Origin: Asaia bogorensis
Lineage (GTDB): Bacteria > Pseudomonadota > Alphaproteobacteria > Acetobacterales > Acetobacteraceae
DNA length: 64,000 bases
Direction: 5' to 3'
Assembly: GCA_945868845.1 (NCBI GenBank)
Contig: CAMBMS010000007.1
Span: 1-64,000, forward strand
The notes beneath the pieces are model-generated. The model worked only from the letters and a program-made list of their open reading frames with translations, did not search any database and was not told the origin of the DNA. The translations under genes and the position numbers were made by a program. Shown here one piece after another: positions 25,616 through 34,805 of the stretch (its first letter is position 1; each line of letters begins with the position of its first letter).

Positions 25616-26524
25616 ATGATCGAACTCTGGATTCCCATCACCCTGGGCGCGGCCGTGTCGCAGTCCTTTCGTACGGCCATGCAACAGAAGCTGCGCGCAT
25701 TGCTGTCGGTCAACGCCGCCGGGCTGGTGCGTTACCTCTACGGCATGCCGGTCGCCCTAGCGATCCTGATGATCAGCCTGCAGATTACCGGCCTGCCCTT
25801 ACCACAGTGGAACTGGACCTTCCTGATGTGGTGCGCGATCAGCGGGCTGGGGCAGATCCTCGGCACCAATTTGCTAATCATGGCGTTCGGCTACCGCAAT
25901 TTCGCCGTCGGCACGGCCTATGCCAAGACCGAAGCCGCGCAAACCTCCGTCGTTGCCCTGGTGCTGATCGGGGAGATGCTGCGCCCACTGGCCTGGATCG
26001 GTATTGCCGTGGGCTTGTTTGGCGTACAGGTCCTCTCGCTGGCCGGACGCGGCCTGAAACCACGTCAGCTGCTGGCCGCCACCCTCCAACCCGCGGCGCT
26101 CTGCGGCCTCGGCACCGGATTCATCTTCGCCCTCATCACGGTCACTATCAAGCTCGCCAACCAGTCGATCGATGGCGACAGCCTGTTCATCCGTGCCATG
26201 TTCGTGCTCACCGTCACCAACGCGCTACAAACGATCATGCAGGGCGGCTACGTCGCCCTGCGCGAGCCGGCAGAACTGAAAAAAGCCTTCTCCAGCTGGC
26301 GCCACTCCATCTGGGTCGGCATGCTTTCCGCGCTCGGCTCATCCTGCTGGTTCTACTCCTTCGCTATTGCCCCGATCGCCCTGGTGCGCTCGCTCGGCCA
26401 AATCGAGGTGGTATTCACCCTACTATTCAGCCGTTTCTACCTGAAGGAGACGCTAAAACGTTCTGAAATTTCTGGCCTGATCCTGGTAGTTTTCAGCGTG
26501 ATCCTAATCCTCGTCGGCCGCTAA
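25616..26524 (+). CDS. DMT-superfamily transporter (EamA family)
   Basis: This 302-residue protein has ten hydrophobic helices in two EamA-like repeats, with AYAKTEAAQTSVVALVLIGE at the end of the first and RSLGQIEVVFTLLFSRFYLK followed by E at the end of the second. The K-T-E and Q-I-E positions match the conserved ends of helices 4 and 9 in drug/metabolite transporters. Located 77 bp after the decayed dehydrogenase, on the same strand. The substrate is unknown. Confidence 0.85.
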   Translation: MIELWIPITLGAAVSQSFRTAMQQKLRALLSVNAAGLVRYLYGMPVALAILMISLQITGLPLPQWNWTFLMWCAISGLGQILGTNLLIMAFGYRNFAVGTAYAKTEAAQTSVVALVLIGEMLRPLAWIGIAVGLFGVQVLSLAGRGLKPRQLLAATLQPAALCGLGTGFIFALITVTIKLANQSIDGDSLFIRAMFVLTVTNALQTIMQGGYVALREPAELKKAFSSWRHSIWVGMLSALGSSCWFYSFAIAPIALVRSLGQIEVVFTLLFSRFYLKETLKRSEISGLILVVFSVILILVGR

Positions 26525-26583
26525 ACCTACCATAGGGTTCCCCTGAAACGCGCACCCGGACCCAGCCGGACGTCGTTCGCCTT

Positions 26584-26930
26584 GTGGCAAGTGCGGCGCT
26601 ACTCGCCCTCGCCGCCTGCACCACTCCCCCCGCGGGCGTGCAGCCCACCATGGAGGGCGCCGTCTACACCGCCTTCGGCCACTATCCGGCAAAATGCGCC
26701 GGCATACTGATCGCCCAGAACGCCGCCCTGCGCGACGGGCTCAGCCTATTCGAAAACCGGGGCAGGCGCTTCCGCCCCCTGGCCAGCGTCGTGGCGTGGG
26801 AGAAGACCCGGCCAGCTGTGAAGCCGTCTATCCCGTGCGCTTTCGCTGCATCGCTAGGCTCGCCAACCGCCCGACCCTTGCCCCCATCGCGTCCACGACC
26901 AGCGGGCCAGGAACTGGCGGACGGCTGTAG
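26584..26930 (+). pseudogene. Small lipoprotein gene, probably frameshifted
   Basis: GTG 26584 gives a lipoprotein leader (SAALLALAACTTPP, lipobox LAAC) and a mature start with AGVQPTMEGAVYTAFGHYPA. Around 26808 the initial frame loses protein-like character. The +1 frame reads EDPASCEAVYPVRFRCIARL and stops at 26930, while the original frame runs on to 27000 into the convergent hydrolase gene. I infer a one-base frameshift. The family is not recognised. Confidence 0.35.
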
Positions 26931-26983
26931 CATCGCCAATCGTACGGCTGACGCCGCTGGACGACGAGATACAGAACCCCGCC

Positions 26984-27865
26984 TCACCGCATGCCGGTGA
27001 TGGAGGCCGACATTGCGCGCGGATCTCGCGTCGGCCAGCGACCTGCGTCGACCTGCACGATGAAGTCACCAACCAGTCGATTGAACTGATCCGGATCCTC
27101 GATATTGATCGTGTGCCCGCAATTCGGCATCACCGACAAGGCTGCGGTCGGAATGGTCTGCTTCATCAGCACTCCCGGCTGCAAACAGGGCCAGTCCTCG
27201 TCGCCAGTCAAAATCAATGTTGGCGTCGTCATCGCCTGCATCTGCGCGACCAGATCGTACAATGAAGGCCGCCGCCCTTGCACGCCGAATTGCGTAAAAG
27301 CTGAGCCAATATTGGAATTTTCTGCTAGTTCCCGCTTGAACTCGGCAAAGCCGCGCGGGTCTTTATTTTCGAACTGCACCCGCGTCGGACCATAGGCATA
27401 TTTTTCCGCGAAAGCCGCCATGCCGTCATTGCGCAAGCCCGCAACAACGGTTTCCACCTCTTTGCGGAATTTTTCTTCCTGGCCCTTCTCCGCGCCGTAC
27501 CCACAGCCGGCCACGGTCAGCGACAAGGCCCGCTGTGCATGTCGAAAGCCGAAATGCAGGGTGGCAAACCCACCCATCGACAATCCGACGACATGCGCCT
27601 TCTCGATCTTCAGATGGTCCAGCACGGCGGCGATATCATCCGCCGCGCGGTTCTGCGAGTATTTACTCGCATCTTCTGGCACATCGGACGGTGGATAGCC
27701 GCGCGCGCCAAAGGTAATCGCCCGATAACGCTGCCCGAAATGCCGCATCTGCGGTTCCCAGCTACGATGATTGGCGGCGAATTCATGCACGAAGATCACC
27801 GGCGTGCCGCTGCCGGTCTCCTCATAATAAAGTTTCACACCGTCATCGGTGATTGCGTAAGGCAT
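26984..27865 (-). CDS. Alpha/beta hydrolase
   Basis: ATG 27865 follows an excellent ribosome-binding site (agggagggg) and gives 293 residues; the longer open frame upstream is not supported. The nucleophile elbow is GLSMGG (Ser96), the acid is in LTGDEDWP, and His is in MPNCGHTINIEDP, which completes the triad. The oxyanion region is VIFVHEFAANHRSW. Substrates of this family include esters, enol-lactones (3-oxoadipate enol-lactonase type) and C-C bonds. It lies 11 bp after the racemase-like gene, with which it likely forms an operon. Confidence 0.85.
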   Translation of the reverse strand: MPYAITDDGVKLYYEETGSGTPVIFVHEFAANHRSWEPQMRHFGQRYRAITFGARGYPPSDVPEDASKYSQNRAADDIAAVLDHLKIEKAHVVGLSMGGFATLHFGFRHAQRALSLTVAGCGYGAEKGQEEKFRKEVETVVAGLRNDGMAAFAEKYAYGPTRVQFENKDPRGFAEFKRELAENSNIGSAFTQFGVQGRRPSLYDLVAQMQAMTTPTLILTGDEDWPCLQPGVLMKQTIPTAALSVMPNCGHTINIEDPDQFNRLVGDFIVQVDAGRWPTRDPRAMSASITGMR

Positions 27866-27876
27866 CTGCCCCTCCC

Positions 27877-28620
27877 TTATTCGCCGCGGAATAATCGCGC
27901 TAATCCTGGCGAAACGCCAGTGATCGGTTTCGCGGCCGGTCGGCGGAAGGTGCCTTCGCTCGCCTTGCGCGGCGCCAGCGCCACCAGCGCCTCCGCCTGG
28001 CGCACCGCGGCGGCCACGCAATCCACCAGCGGCACCGGCACACGCTGCTTCACCCGCTCCGCCAGCCCCGCCAGCGGCCCGCCACCTAAGATGATCACAT
28101 CCGCCACATCCTCACGCACCACCCGCACGCAGAAATCCACGAGCAATGTTTCCAGCTCGTCACGCACATTGGCGATATCGTGGAACGGCGCATCCAGACA
28201 GCGAATGCTGGCTAGCCGGCTGACCAGCAAATGATACTCCACAGCCTCGCGGTACCAGGGCCCCAGCGCCGTCGCGAAAGTAACAATCGAAAACCGCCGC
28301 CCTAGCATGCAGGCTGTCAGCATCGCCGCCTCGGCGAGGCCGACAACCGGAATATCCAGCATCTCCTTCGCCCCGCCCAGGCCCGGATCGGCAAAGGCCG
28401 ACACAATGGCTGCGTCGCAGCCTGGCGCGTGATTAGCCATCAGTTCCATAGTCTCCCGCGCCGCCACCGCGGCCTCGGCACGCGTGGCGATATAGGGCAC
28501 GCCCACCTGCCCCGTCACCGCCAGGATCTCCGTGCCCGGTGAGGCCACCGCGCGGGCCACCTCCGCCATGCGGTCGGTGACGGCTTGTGTAGTATTGGGA
28601 TTGGCTAGCAGCAATTTCAT
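27877..28620 (-). CDS. Asp/Glu/hydantoin racemase-fold protein lacking catalytic Cys
   Basis: ATG 28620 (MKLLLANPNTTQAVTDRMAE) begins exactly at the family's first strand; the frame upstream is not convincing. The protein has 247 residues, like hydantoin racemases. The two motifs that normally carry the catalytic cysteines are recognisable but altered: VSAFADPGL (Ala75 where a CFxDPG Cys is usual) and VIILGGGPLAGLA (Gly179-181 where LGCxG is usual). Two-base racemisation by cysteines is therefore unlikely, and the protein may be a decarboxylase, isomerase or binding protein of the superfamily. Forms a two-gene unit with the alpha/beta hydrolase. Confidence 0.75.
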   Translation of the reverse strand: MKLLLANPNTTQAVTDRMAEVARAVASPGTEILAVTGQVGVPYIATRAEAAVAARETMELMANHAPGCDAAIVSAFADPGLGGAKEMLDIPVVGLAEAAMLTACMLGRRFSIVTFATALGPWYREAVEYHLLVSRLASIRCLDAPFHDIANVRDELETLLVDFCVRVVREDVADVIILGGGPLAGLAERVKQRVPVPLVDCVAAAVRQAEALVALAPRKASEGTFRRPAAKPITGVSPGLARLFRGE

Positions 28621-28916
28621 CGCCCGTGCTCCGGTTCGGTCAGCCGCATGAATCACGGCGATATTCGTCATCGCTGATATCCGCCGCGCCGATCGTCGCA
28701 GAAATCGTGAAACGCGCCGCGCCATCCAACGCCGGCATGTCGCGTTACAGCTGCTGAGCCGCGCACGAATAGGCCGCCGTCCGCTCCTCCGCGCTCGCCT
28801 CGGACGCCCGTTCCGGGATCGCGTAGTACCCTTCTTGTTCGCCGCGATCCGACTCGCCGCCAGCCGTACCCGTGGCATCCACTGCCTGCTTCATCCGCCG
28901 GACACAGCCAACCGGA

Positions 28917-29678
28917 TCAGCGGCGCGGGTACTGCATGCACAGTATTTCCGTCCCGTCCGCCCCGGCGGTCAGCGCCAGCGCCGCTTCGTCCGGATACAC
29001 GAACAAACAGGAAAACGTCCCGAATTTTGCCGCGCCCTGCGTGCCCTCGCCTGACAGCACTAGCCAGATTTGGCCCCGCCCCCGCGTCGGGTCCGGCCCG
29101 GTCAACGCCGCGCCCGGCGGCAGGCAATAGCGCCACGCACCCAACCCATCCGCCGCCATCGGCATCACCTCTGTGCAAACCACCGCAACCGCCAAAGCCA
29201 GTTCCCCTGGCGCGGCTCTCGGGCTCGGCTCCACCACCGCTTCGCGATGCGGCTCCACCCGCCGCGTCCGCAACTCCATTCGCGCGCCGGGCATGTATTT
29301 GGCGCCGGGGTCGAAACCATTGCGCAGAGTAAAGTAATGCACCCCCTTCTTGCTGGCCGCGATCGGGCCATAGGCGGAGAAGCGATTGGTGAAATGCACC
29401 GCCACCCCTTCCACGTCATGCGTGCCCAGTCGGGCGGCGCCATCCACCACCACCTGGAACTGGTCCGCCTGATGGAAATGCGGCTGCACCACCGTACTTG
29501 CGTCCTGCTCCACCAGGAACGCCATCGGATAAATTTCGTCCTCGCCCGGCACTGGCGCGTCCGCCGCCAAGGTATGGCGGTTCGCCCCCAGGAACGACGT
29601 TATCCAATAGGTCGATCCATTGGACTCGCCCCTCCGGCGCGTAGCCCGCGCGACATCTGCGGTCGCCATAACAGTCAT
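28917..29678 (-). CDS. Cupin-fold protein, unknown function
   Basis: This 253-residue protein is preceded by ggagac at good spacing. It contains the cupin-like metal motif PHFHQADQFQVVVDG, with H-x-H and a downstream Q/D, and a second, weaker barrel region around GQIWLVLSGEGTQG near residue 210. This suggests a bicupin with a degenerate second half. Such proteins are dioxygenases, isomerases or sugar/effector binders. The 296 bp upstream of the racemase-like gene (28621-28916) separate it from that unit and contain no clear gene. Confidence 0.65.
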   Translation of the reverse strand: MTVMATADVARATRRRGESNGSTYWITSFLGANRHTLAADAPVPGEDEIYPMAFLVEQDASTVVQPHFHQADQFQVVVDGAARLGTHDVEGVAVHFTNRFSAYGPIAASKKGVHYFTLRNGFDPGAKYMPGARMELRTRRVEPHREAVVEPSPRAAPGELALAVAVVCTEVMPMAADGLGAWRYCLPPGAALTGPDPTRGRGQIWLVLSGEGTQGAAKFGTFSCLFVYPDEAALALTAGADGTEILCMQYPRR

Positions 29679-29789
29679 GACGGGGTCTCCTTCTGCGGAC
29701 TAGGGACCAAGACTACAGCAAGACCCCGCGCGCGGAAAGATTATGTGGTAATGGCCCAGCCCACCTAGCCCATTTATGGAACCCAGCCC

Positions 29790-30083
29790 ATGGCCGACCG
29801 TCCCCGCATCCTAGACGACATCGCCGGCGTCGCCGGTGGCGCCCTCTCCGCCCTAGTCGGCATCCGCGAGGAAATCGAGGCCGTCATCCGCGCCCGACTC
29901 GACGAGACCATACGACGCCTCGACCTGGTGAAGCGCGAGGAAGTGGATGCGGTGACGGAACTTGCCTCCAATGCCCGCGCCGCCCAGGAAGACGCCGAGG
30001 CCCGCATCGCCGCGCTGGAAGCTCGCGTGGCCGCGCTGGAAACGCGGCAAAGTAAAAAACATCCCGTGAAGCACAAAATCTGA
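29790..30083 (+). CDS. ubiK: UbiK-family ubiquinone biosynthesis accessory factor (BMFP protein)
   Basis: This 97-residue protein has an N-terminal amphipathic helix (DDIAGVAGGALSALVGIREE) followed by VIRARLDETIRRLDLVKREE and a C-terminal coiled coil (ARIAALEARVAALETRQ). The V-K-R-E-E-x-D-A-V segment is diagnostic of the BMFP/YqiC family. UbiK binds lipid and UbiJ in the soluble ubiquinone-synthesis complex. It stands next to ybjN- and proC-like genes, a common alphaproteobacterial neighbourhood. Confidence 0.88.
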   Translation: MADRPRILDDIAGVAGGALSALVGIREEIEAVIRARLDETIRRLDLVKREEVDAVTELASNARAAQEDAEARIAALEARVAALETRQSKKHPVKHKI

Positions 30084-30095
30084 GGGTCAACCGAG

Positions 30096-30112
30096 TAGCA
30101 ACCCTTGCTACC
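30096..30112. terminator. Small hairpin after ubiK
   Basis: gtagcaa and ttgctac form a 7-bp stem with a ccc loop, 13 bp after the ubiK stop codon. There is no T-run, so termination activity is uncertain. Confidence 0.3.
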
Positions 30113-30217
30113 CGACACACCGCCTGGTTAGGCTGGCTCTCGTAGCGCCTGCGGCCGATTCTCTCCCGATATCCGATCCAGGCACCCATCCGGCCTTCCT
30201 TTTGACGGGAGACCTCT

Positions 30218-30721
30218 ATGTCGGCCGCCCTCAACACAGCACTCGAACACGCCGCCAACCCGCTGGATATCGTGGAACAAATCGTCGCCGCCAACGAATG
30301 GCATTTCGATCGGCGCAGCGATTGCGAAATGGCCGCCGAGGCCCCCGGAAAATGGTGCGATTTTGGCCTCCATTTCTGCTGGTCGTACGATCTTAGCGCC
30401 ATGCACTTTACCTGCGCCTTCGATCTAAAAGTGCCGGAGAAGCGCCGCGCGGCGCTGTATGAATTACTCGCGTTGGCTAATGACCGCCTATGGATCGGCC
30501 ATTTCGGCATGGATGTGCAGGACGGCATGCCGGTCTTCCGCCACGCCGTCCTGCTGCGCGGCGCGCCCGGCGCATCGGCCGAAAGCCTCGAGGACATGGT
30601 GGACATCGCCATCACGGAATGCGAGCGCTTTTTTCCAGCGTTCCAGTTCGTGCTCTGGGGTGGCAAGTCCCCGGCGGACGCACTGGCGGCGGCCATGCTA
30701 GAATGTGTCGGCGAAGCGTGA
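30218..30721 (+). CDS. YbjN domain-containing protein
   Basis: This 167-residue cytosolic protein is preceded by gggagacctct. It has the YbjN fold signature: an N-terminal NPLDIVEQIVAANEWHFDR and then DLSAMHFTCAFDLKVPEKRR. The end DIAITECERFFPAFQFVLWG is typical of the alphaproteobacterial branch. YbjN resembles type III secretion chaperones and affects stress and motility in E. coli; no defined biochemical role is known. Lies between ubiK and proC. Confidence 0.82.
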   Translation: MSAALNTALEHAANPLDIVEQIVAANEWHFDRRSDCEMAAEAPGKWCDFGLHFCWSYDLSAMHFTCAFDLKVPEKRRAALYELLALANDRLWIGHFGMDVQDGMPVFRHAVLLRGAPGASAESLEDMVDIAITECERFFPAFQFVLWGGKSPADALAAAMLECVGEA

Positions 30722-30860
30722 GCCGACAACTACCCAGCAGGTATTCACAAGCCAAAAGCTCTGTTCTCAGTCGACCACTACTGGCCCATCATCGCCCTTA
30801 GCCAAGAGAGACTCCCGCACGCACGGCATATCCCACCACTGCCGCAGTAAAGGTCCCGAT

Positions 30861-31664
<804 letters not shown>

Positions 31665-31695
31665 CAAATTTTCCGCTACCGATCACAATATCGGC

Positions 31696-32310
31696 ATGGA
31701 CGATTCCGAATTTGACGCCGCCCTGGTCACAAGCTTCCTGCAACTGGCCGCCACTCAGGGCTGGCCGCAAGTCAGCGTGCTCGCCGCGGCCCGCGCCGCG
31801 TCACTGCCGCTAGACCGCGCCCGCGCCCGCTTTCCAGCCCGGCATCACGTCCTACTCCACCTCGGCCGCATGGCCGATCAGGCGGCGCTCGCCCATCCCG
31901 CGCCTGAAGGGAGCCCGCGCGACAGACTGTTCGACCTGCTGATGCGCCGCGTCGACGTGTTCCAGGACCATCGCGAGGGCGTGCTCGCCCTGCTACGGGC
32001 CTTGCCCACCGAGGAGCCCGCCACCGTGGCTTTGCTCGCCTGCGCCTCGCAACGCAGTATGGGGTGGATGCTAGACGCCGCCGCCATGCCCGCATCCGGC
32101 CTGCGCGGAGCGCTGCGCGTGCGCGGCCTCACACTGGTGTGGCTCTGGACCCTGCGCGCCTGGCGGACCGATCCCAGCTCCGATTTATCCGCCACCATGG
32201 CAGCGCTGGATATTGCCCTGGCGCGCGCCGAGCCCCTAGCCAACTGGCTCAGCGCCGCCGCCAGCCCGGCGGGAGCGGATACTACACCGGCAGGCGAACC
32301 CGCGCCCTGA
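31696..32310 (+). CDS. TetR/COQ9-like protein
   Basis: This 204-residue, fully helical protein has an N-terminal helix-turn-helix-like segment (about residues 8-55, with AAARAASLPLDRARARFPAR) and a C-terminal ligand-type domain ending in a helix with PLANWLSAA. The W-x-L-R-x-W-R-x-D pattern (LWTLRAWRTDPSSDLSATMA) resembles COQ9 C-terminal domains, which would fit the nearby ubiK, but plain TetR regulation is equally possible. The last 29 bp overlap the convergent histidine kinase gene. Confidence 0.6.
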   Translation: MDDSEFDAALVTSFLQLAATQGWPQVSVLAAARAASLPLDRARARFPARHHVLLHLGRMADQAALAHPAPEGSPRDRLFDLLMRRVDVFQDHREGVLALLRALPTEEPATVALLACASQRSMGWMLDAAAMPASGLRGALRVRGLTLVWLWTLRAWRTDPSSDLSATMAALDIALARAEPLANWLSAAASPAGADTTPAGEPAP

Positions 32311-33637
32311 GACCGCCCAGCGGGCTGTCCTCCAGCGAGATATCCCCGCCATGTGCGCGTACGATATCGCGCGCGATGGTCAGCCCCAGCCCCGCCTGCC
32401 CCTTCACCCCCGTCGCCCCGGATTCAAAAGGCTGAAACATCTGCTCCCGCCGCGTGGCTGGGATGCCCGGGCCGTCATCGTCCACCGTCACCACCACATT
32501 GCGCGCATCGCCCCGCCGCGCCGCCAGAACCACATGGCGGGCATGGCGGCTGGCATTGTCCACCAGGTTGGTGATCGCGCGCTTCATCGCATCGGGGCGT
32601 AGTTTCAAATTCAACGCCTCACCCAGGCGCAGTTCCACCGTCGCCCCCGCCCGGCGTGCGCCATCCGCAATGTCTGCCAGCAGCGTGGAAAGATCAGTCA
32701 TTTCCACCTCCCCCTCCCCCTCCCCGCGCGCGAAAGCGAGATAGCCGCCAATCATGCGCTCCATCTCCTGCACATCAGCAGTCATTTCGCTGATATCGCG
32801 CTGCGTTTCTGCGCGCTCCGGCAGCATCGCCAGGGCCAGGCGCAGCCGTGTCAGCGGCGTGCGCAGATCGTGCGACACTCCGGCCAGCATTTCCGTCCGC
32901 TGCACCAGGAACCGGCGCAGCCGGTCCTGCATGCGGTTGAACGCGGCGGCGGCCTGTCGCACCTCGGTCGCACCCTCGGGGCGGATCGGACCCTCGTCGC
33001 GGCCCGTGCCGAATGCCTCCACCGCATCCGCGAGGCGGCGCAGCGCGCGCACCTGATTGCGCATGAATAGGGCGGCAATGATAAACAGGACCAGCGCCGT
33101 GCCAACGATCCACAGCACGAACAGCGGCAACATGGCAGTATAGAAACGCTTGCGCTCCATACCAACATATAGCACCCCATCGGCCAGTTGTACCCGCACA
33201 CTTACTGTGCGTTCGGCGCTGACCCAATCCATGCTGAAGGGCAGATGCGTCTTGTCGCGCAACACGGTGGCAAGGTCGTCGTCCCATGGGCCCAGCACAT
33301 CCTGGTGCGGCGCCACCTGCAACCGTTCCCCGGGTTCAAATCGAAAATCCATCGCCAGCGTTTCGCGCGCCGTTCGTAGCACCCGCACCCGATCAGCGGC
33401 ATCGGAGGCACGATTCAACTGCGCGATCGTAAAGGCGATCTCGCCGCCGACCGCACCCGACAAACGCCGCGAGACGATATCCAGGTGGCTGCCGTAAAAA
33501 AATTGCAGCGCCACCCCCTGCAAGAGCACCAGCGGCAGCAGGATGATCAGCAGGCTGCGTCCCAACAGGCTGCGCGGCAGCATCCGCCGCAACCGAATGA
33601 CGATATTGAGCTTTGGGAAAGTGCCGGGGCGAACCAT
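32282..33637 (-). CDS. Sensor histidine kinase (EnvZ-like)
   Basis: This 451-residue protein has an N-terminal membrane helix (about 27-46), a periplasmic sensor region (47-165), a second membrane helix (about 170-192), and a HAMP linker. The H-box GVSHDLRTPLTRLRLA has phospho-acceptor His256. The N-box (AITNLVDNASRHA) and the ATP-lid motifs (DDDGPGIP, GLGLTIARDIVRAHGG) follow. The layout and H-box are those of OmpR-linked EnvZ-type kinases. It starts 1 bp after the stop of the response regulator gene, so the two are translated together. The stimulus is unknown. Confidence 0.93.
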   Translation of the reverse strand: MVRPGTFPKLNIVIRLRRMLPRSLLGRSLLIILLPLVLLQGVALQFFYGSHLDIVSRRLSGAVGGEIAFTIAQLNRASDAADRVRVLRTARETLAMDFRFEPGERLQVAPHQDVLGPWDDDLATVLRDKTHLPFSMDWVSAERTVSVRVQLADGVLYVGMERKRFYTAMLPLFVLWIVGTALVLFIIAALFMRNQVRALRRLADAVEAFGTGRDEGPIRPEGATEVRQAAAAFNRMQDRLRRFLVQRTEMLAGVSHDLRTPLTRLRLALAMLPERAETQRDISEMTADVQEMERMIGGYLAFARGEGEGEVEMTDLSTLLADIADGARRAGATVELRLGEALNLKLRPDAMKRAITNLVDNASRHARHVVLAARRGDARNVVVTVDDDGPGIPATRREQMFQPFESGATGVKGQAGLGLTIARDIVRAHGGDISLEDSPLGGLRARVRLPV

Positions 33638-33638
33638 C

Positions 33639-34334
33639 TCACACCCCCGGCTTCAGCACATAGCCGCGCCCCCGCACGGTGTGCAGGAAACGCGGTTCGC
33701 GCGCATCCGCCTCGATCTTACGACGCAGGCGCGTCACCTGCACATCGATGGCCCGCTCCCCGGTTTCATCCATGCCAAGCGCCGCGGCGATATCGTCGCG
33801 CGATAGTACCTCGTTCGGCTTGCGCGCCAAAGCCGTCAGCAAGGCAGCCTCGCCGCCGGTCAGACGAATGACAGCCGCGCCATCGCGCAATTCGCCCCGA
33901 TCGGAATCGAATTCCAACCGGCCGAGCAGCACCGGCCCGCTGGGCACACCGCTCGGCCCCGGCGGGGCACGGCGCAGCAGAGCACGGATTCGCAGCACCA
34001 ATTCCATCGGCTCGAAGGGCTTGCCCAGGTAATCGTCCGCCCCGGCCTCGAACCCGAGGATGCGATCTTCCGGCGCGGCGCGCGCGGTCAATAGCAGCAC
34101 CGGCAGGACATTGCCGTCCTGGCGCAGCGCCTCCACCAACGAGAGGCCAGTCTCGCCCGGCATCGCCACATCCAGTACCATAAGGTCCGGCGTCAGAAAC
34201 CGCATGCGCGCACGCGCCTCCGCCGCATCCTCCGCCGTGGTGACGCGAAATCCCTGCTCAACCAAAAAGCGTGCCAGACGATCGCGCAGCCGCACATCGT
34301 CCTCGACTACCAGGATATGCGCATCGTCGTTCAC
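33639..34334 (-). CDS. OmpR-family response regulator
   Basis: GTG 34334 (reading VNDDAHILVVEDD) is my preferred start, after gaggac. An ATG at 34385 would add 17 residues that are not part of the fold. The receiver domain has acidic residues 11-13, phospho-acceptor Asp55 (VLDVAMPG) and Lys in DDYLGKPFEP. The winged-helix DNA-binding domain includes LTGGEAALLTALARKPNEVL and ends in ERAIDVQVTRLRRKIEADAR with the TVRGRGYVL wing. It pairs with the downstream EnvZ-like kinase and would bind DNA as a phosphorylated dimer. Confidence 0.92.
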   Translation of the reverse strand: MNDDAHILVVEDDVRLRDRLARFLVEQGFRVTTAEDAAEARARMRFLTPDLMVLDVAMPGETGLSLVEALRQDGNVLPVLLLTARAAPEDRILGFEAGADDYLGKPFEPMELVLRIRALLRRAPPGPSGVPSGPVLLGRLEFDSDRGELRDGAAVIRLTGGEAALLTALARKPNEVLSRDDIAAALGMDETGERAIDVQVTRLRRKIEADAREPRFLHTVRGRGYVLKPGV

Positions 34335-34805
34335 CGCGTCCTCATCGCTTGGTACCGTCCATGTAATCGCGTACCGCCTAATCATGATAGCGCGTATCAC
34401 GTGGCAAAACCCATCCCAGGCGACGAGGCCAGCGGAGGCACAGGCCGGGGCGAGCCGTGCGCATTGCACCTCGAACAGAAGCTGCTCCAGCGCCAGGCCA
34501 CGCCCACAGCACTCCCCAAGCGGCGATGGCAGCCAGGGCACATACCCGATTGCGCCGCTCCGGCATGATCGCCCTACACCGTGACGAAATTCTACCCCCT
34601 CACCATACCCGCCCAGCCCTGCACGGCAGCGTATTCCAGCTCGTCCATGAAATCGTTGCACATTAGGCGCGCACGATTTTGATCGAACAGCGAAGATTGA
34701 ATGTGGACTTTAGGACACCCGGTGGCCCCGTGGTCAAGCACAGCCGCTTGACGCCGGCAGAGGGCTCCCGGAAGCTTTCGCCAACATGCAGAAGGGGAGC
34801 GCATC
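34335..34805. other. About 470 bp without a supported gene
   Basis: Divergent promoter region for the two-component operon (minus) and the CoA-transferase gene (plus). A 23-codon minus-strand ORF at 34592-34663 (MCNDFMDELEYAAVQGWAGM...) starts like SRAP/YedK peptidases (M-C-N) but ends at once. It may be a remnant. Confidence 0.35.

Noticed and set aside
34592-34663. 23-codon ORF starting like SRAP/YedK peptidases
   Set aside because: Only the first few residues match and it stops at once; no neighbouring frame continues the family sequence.
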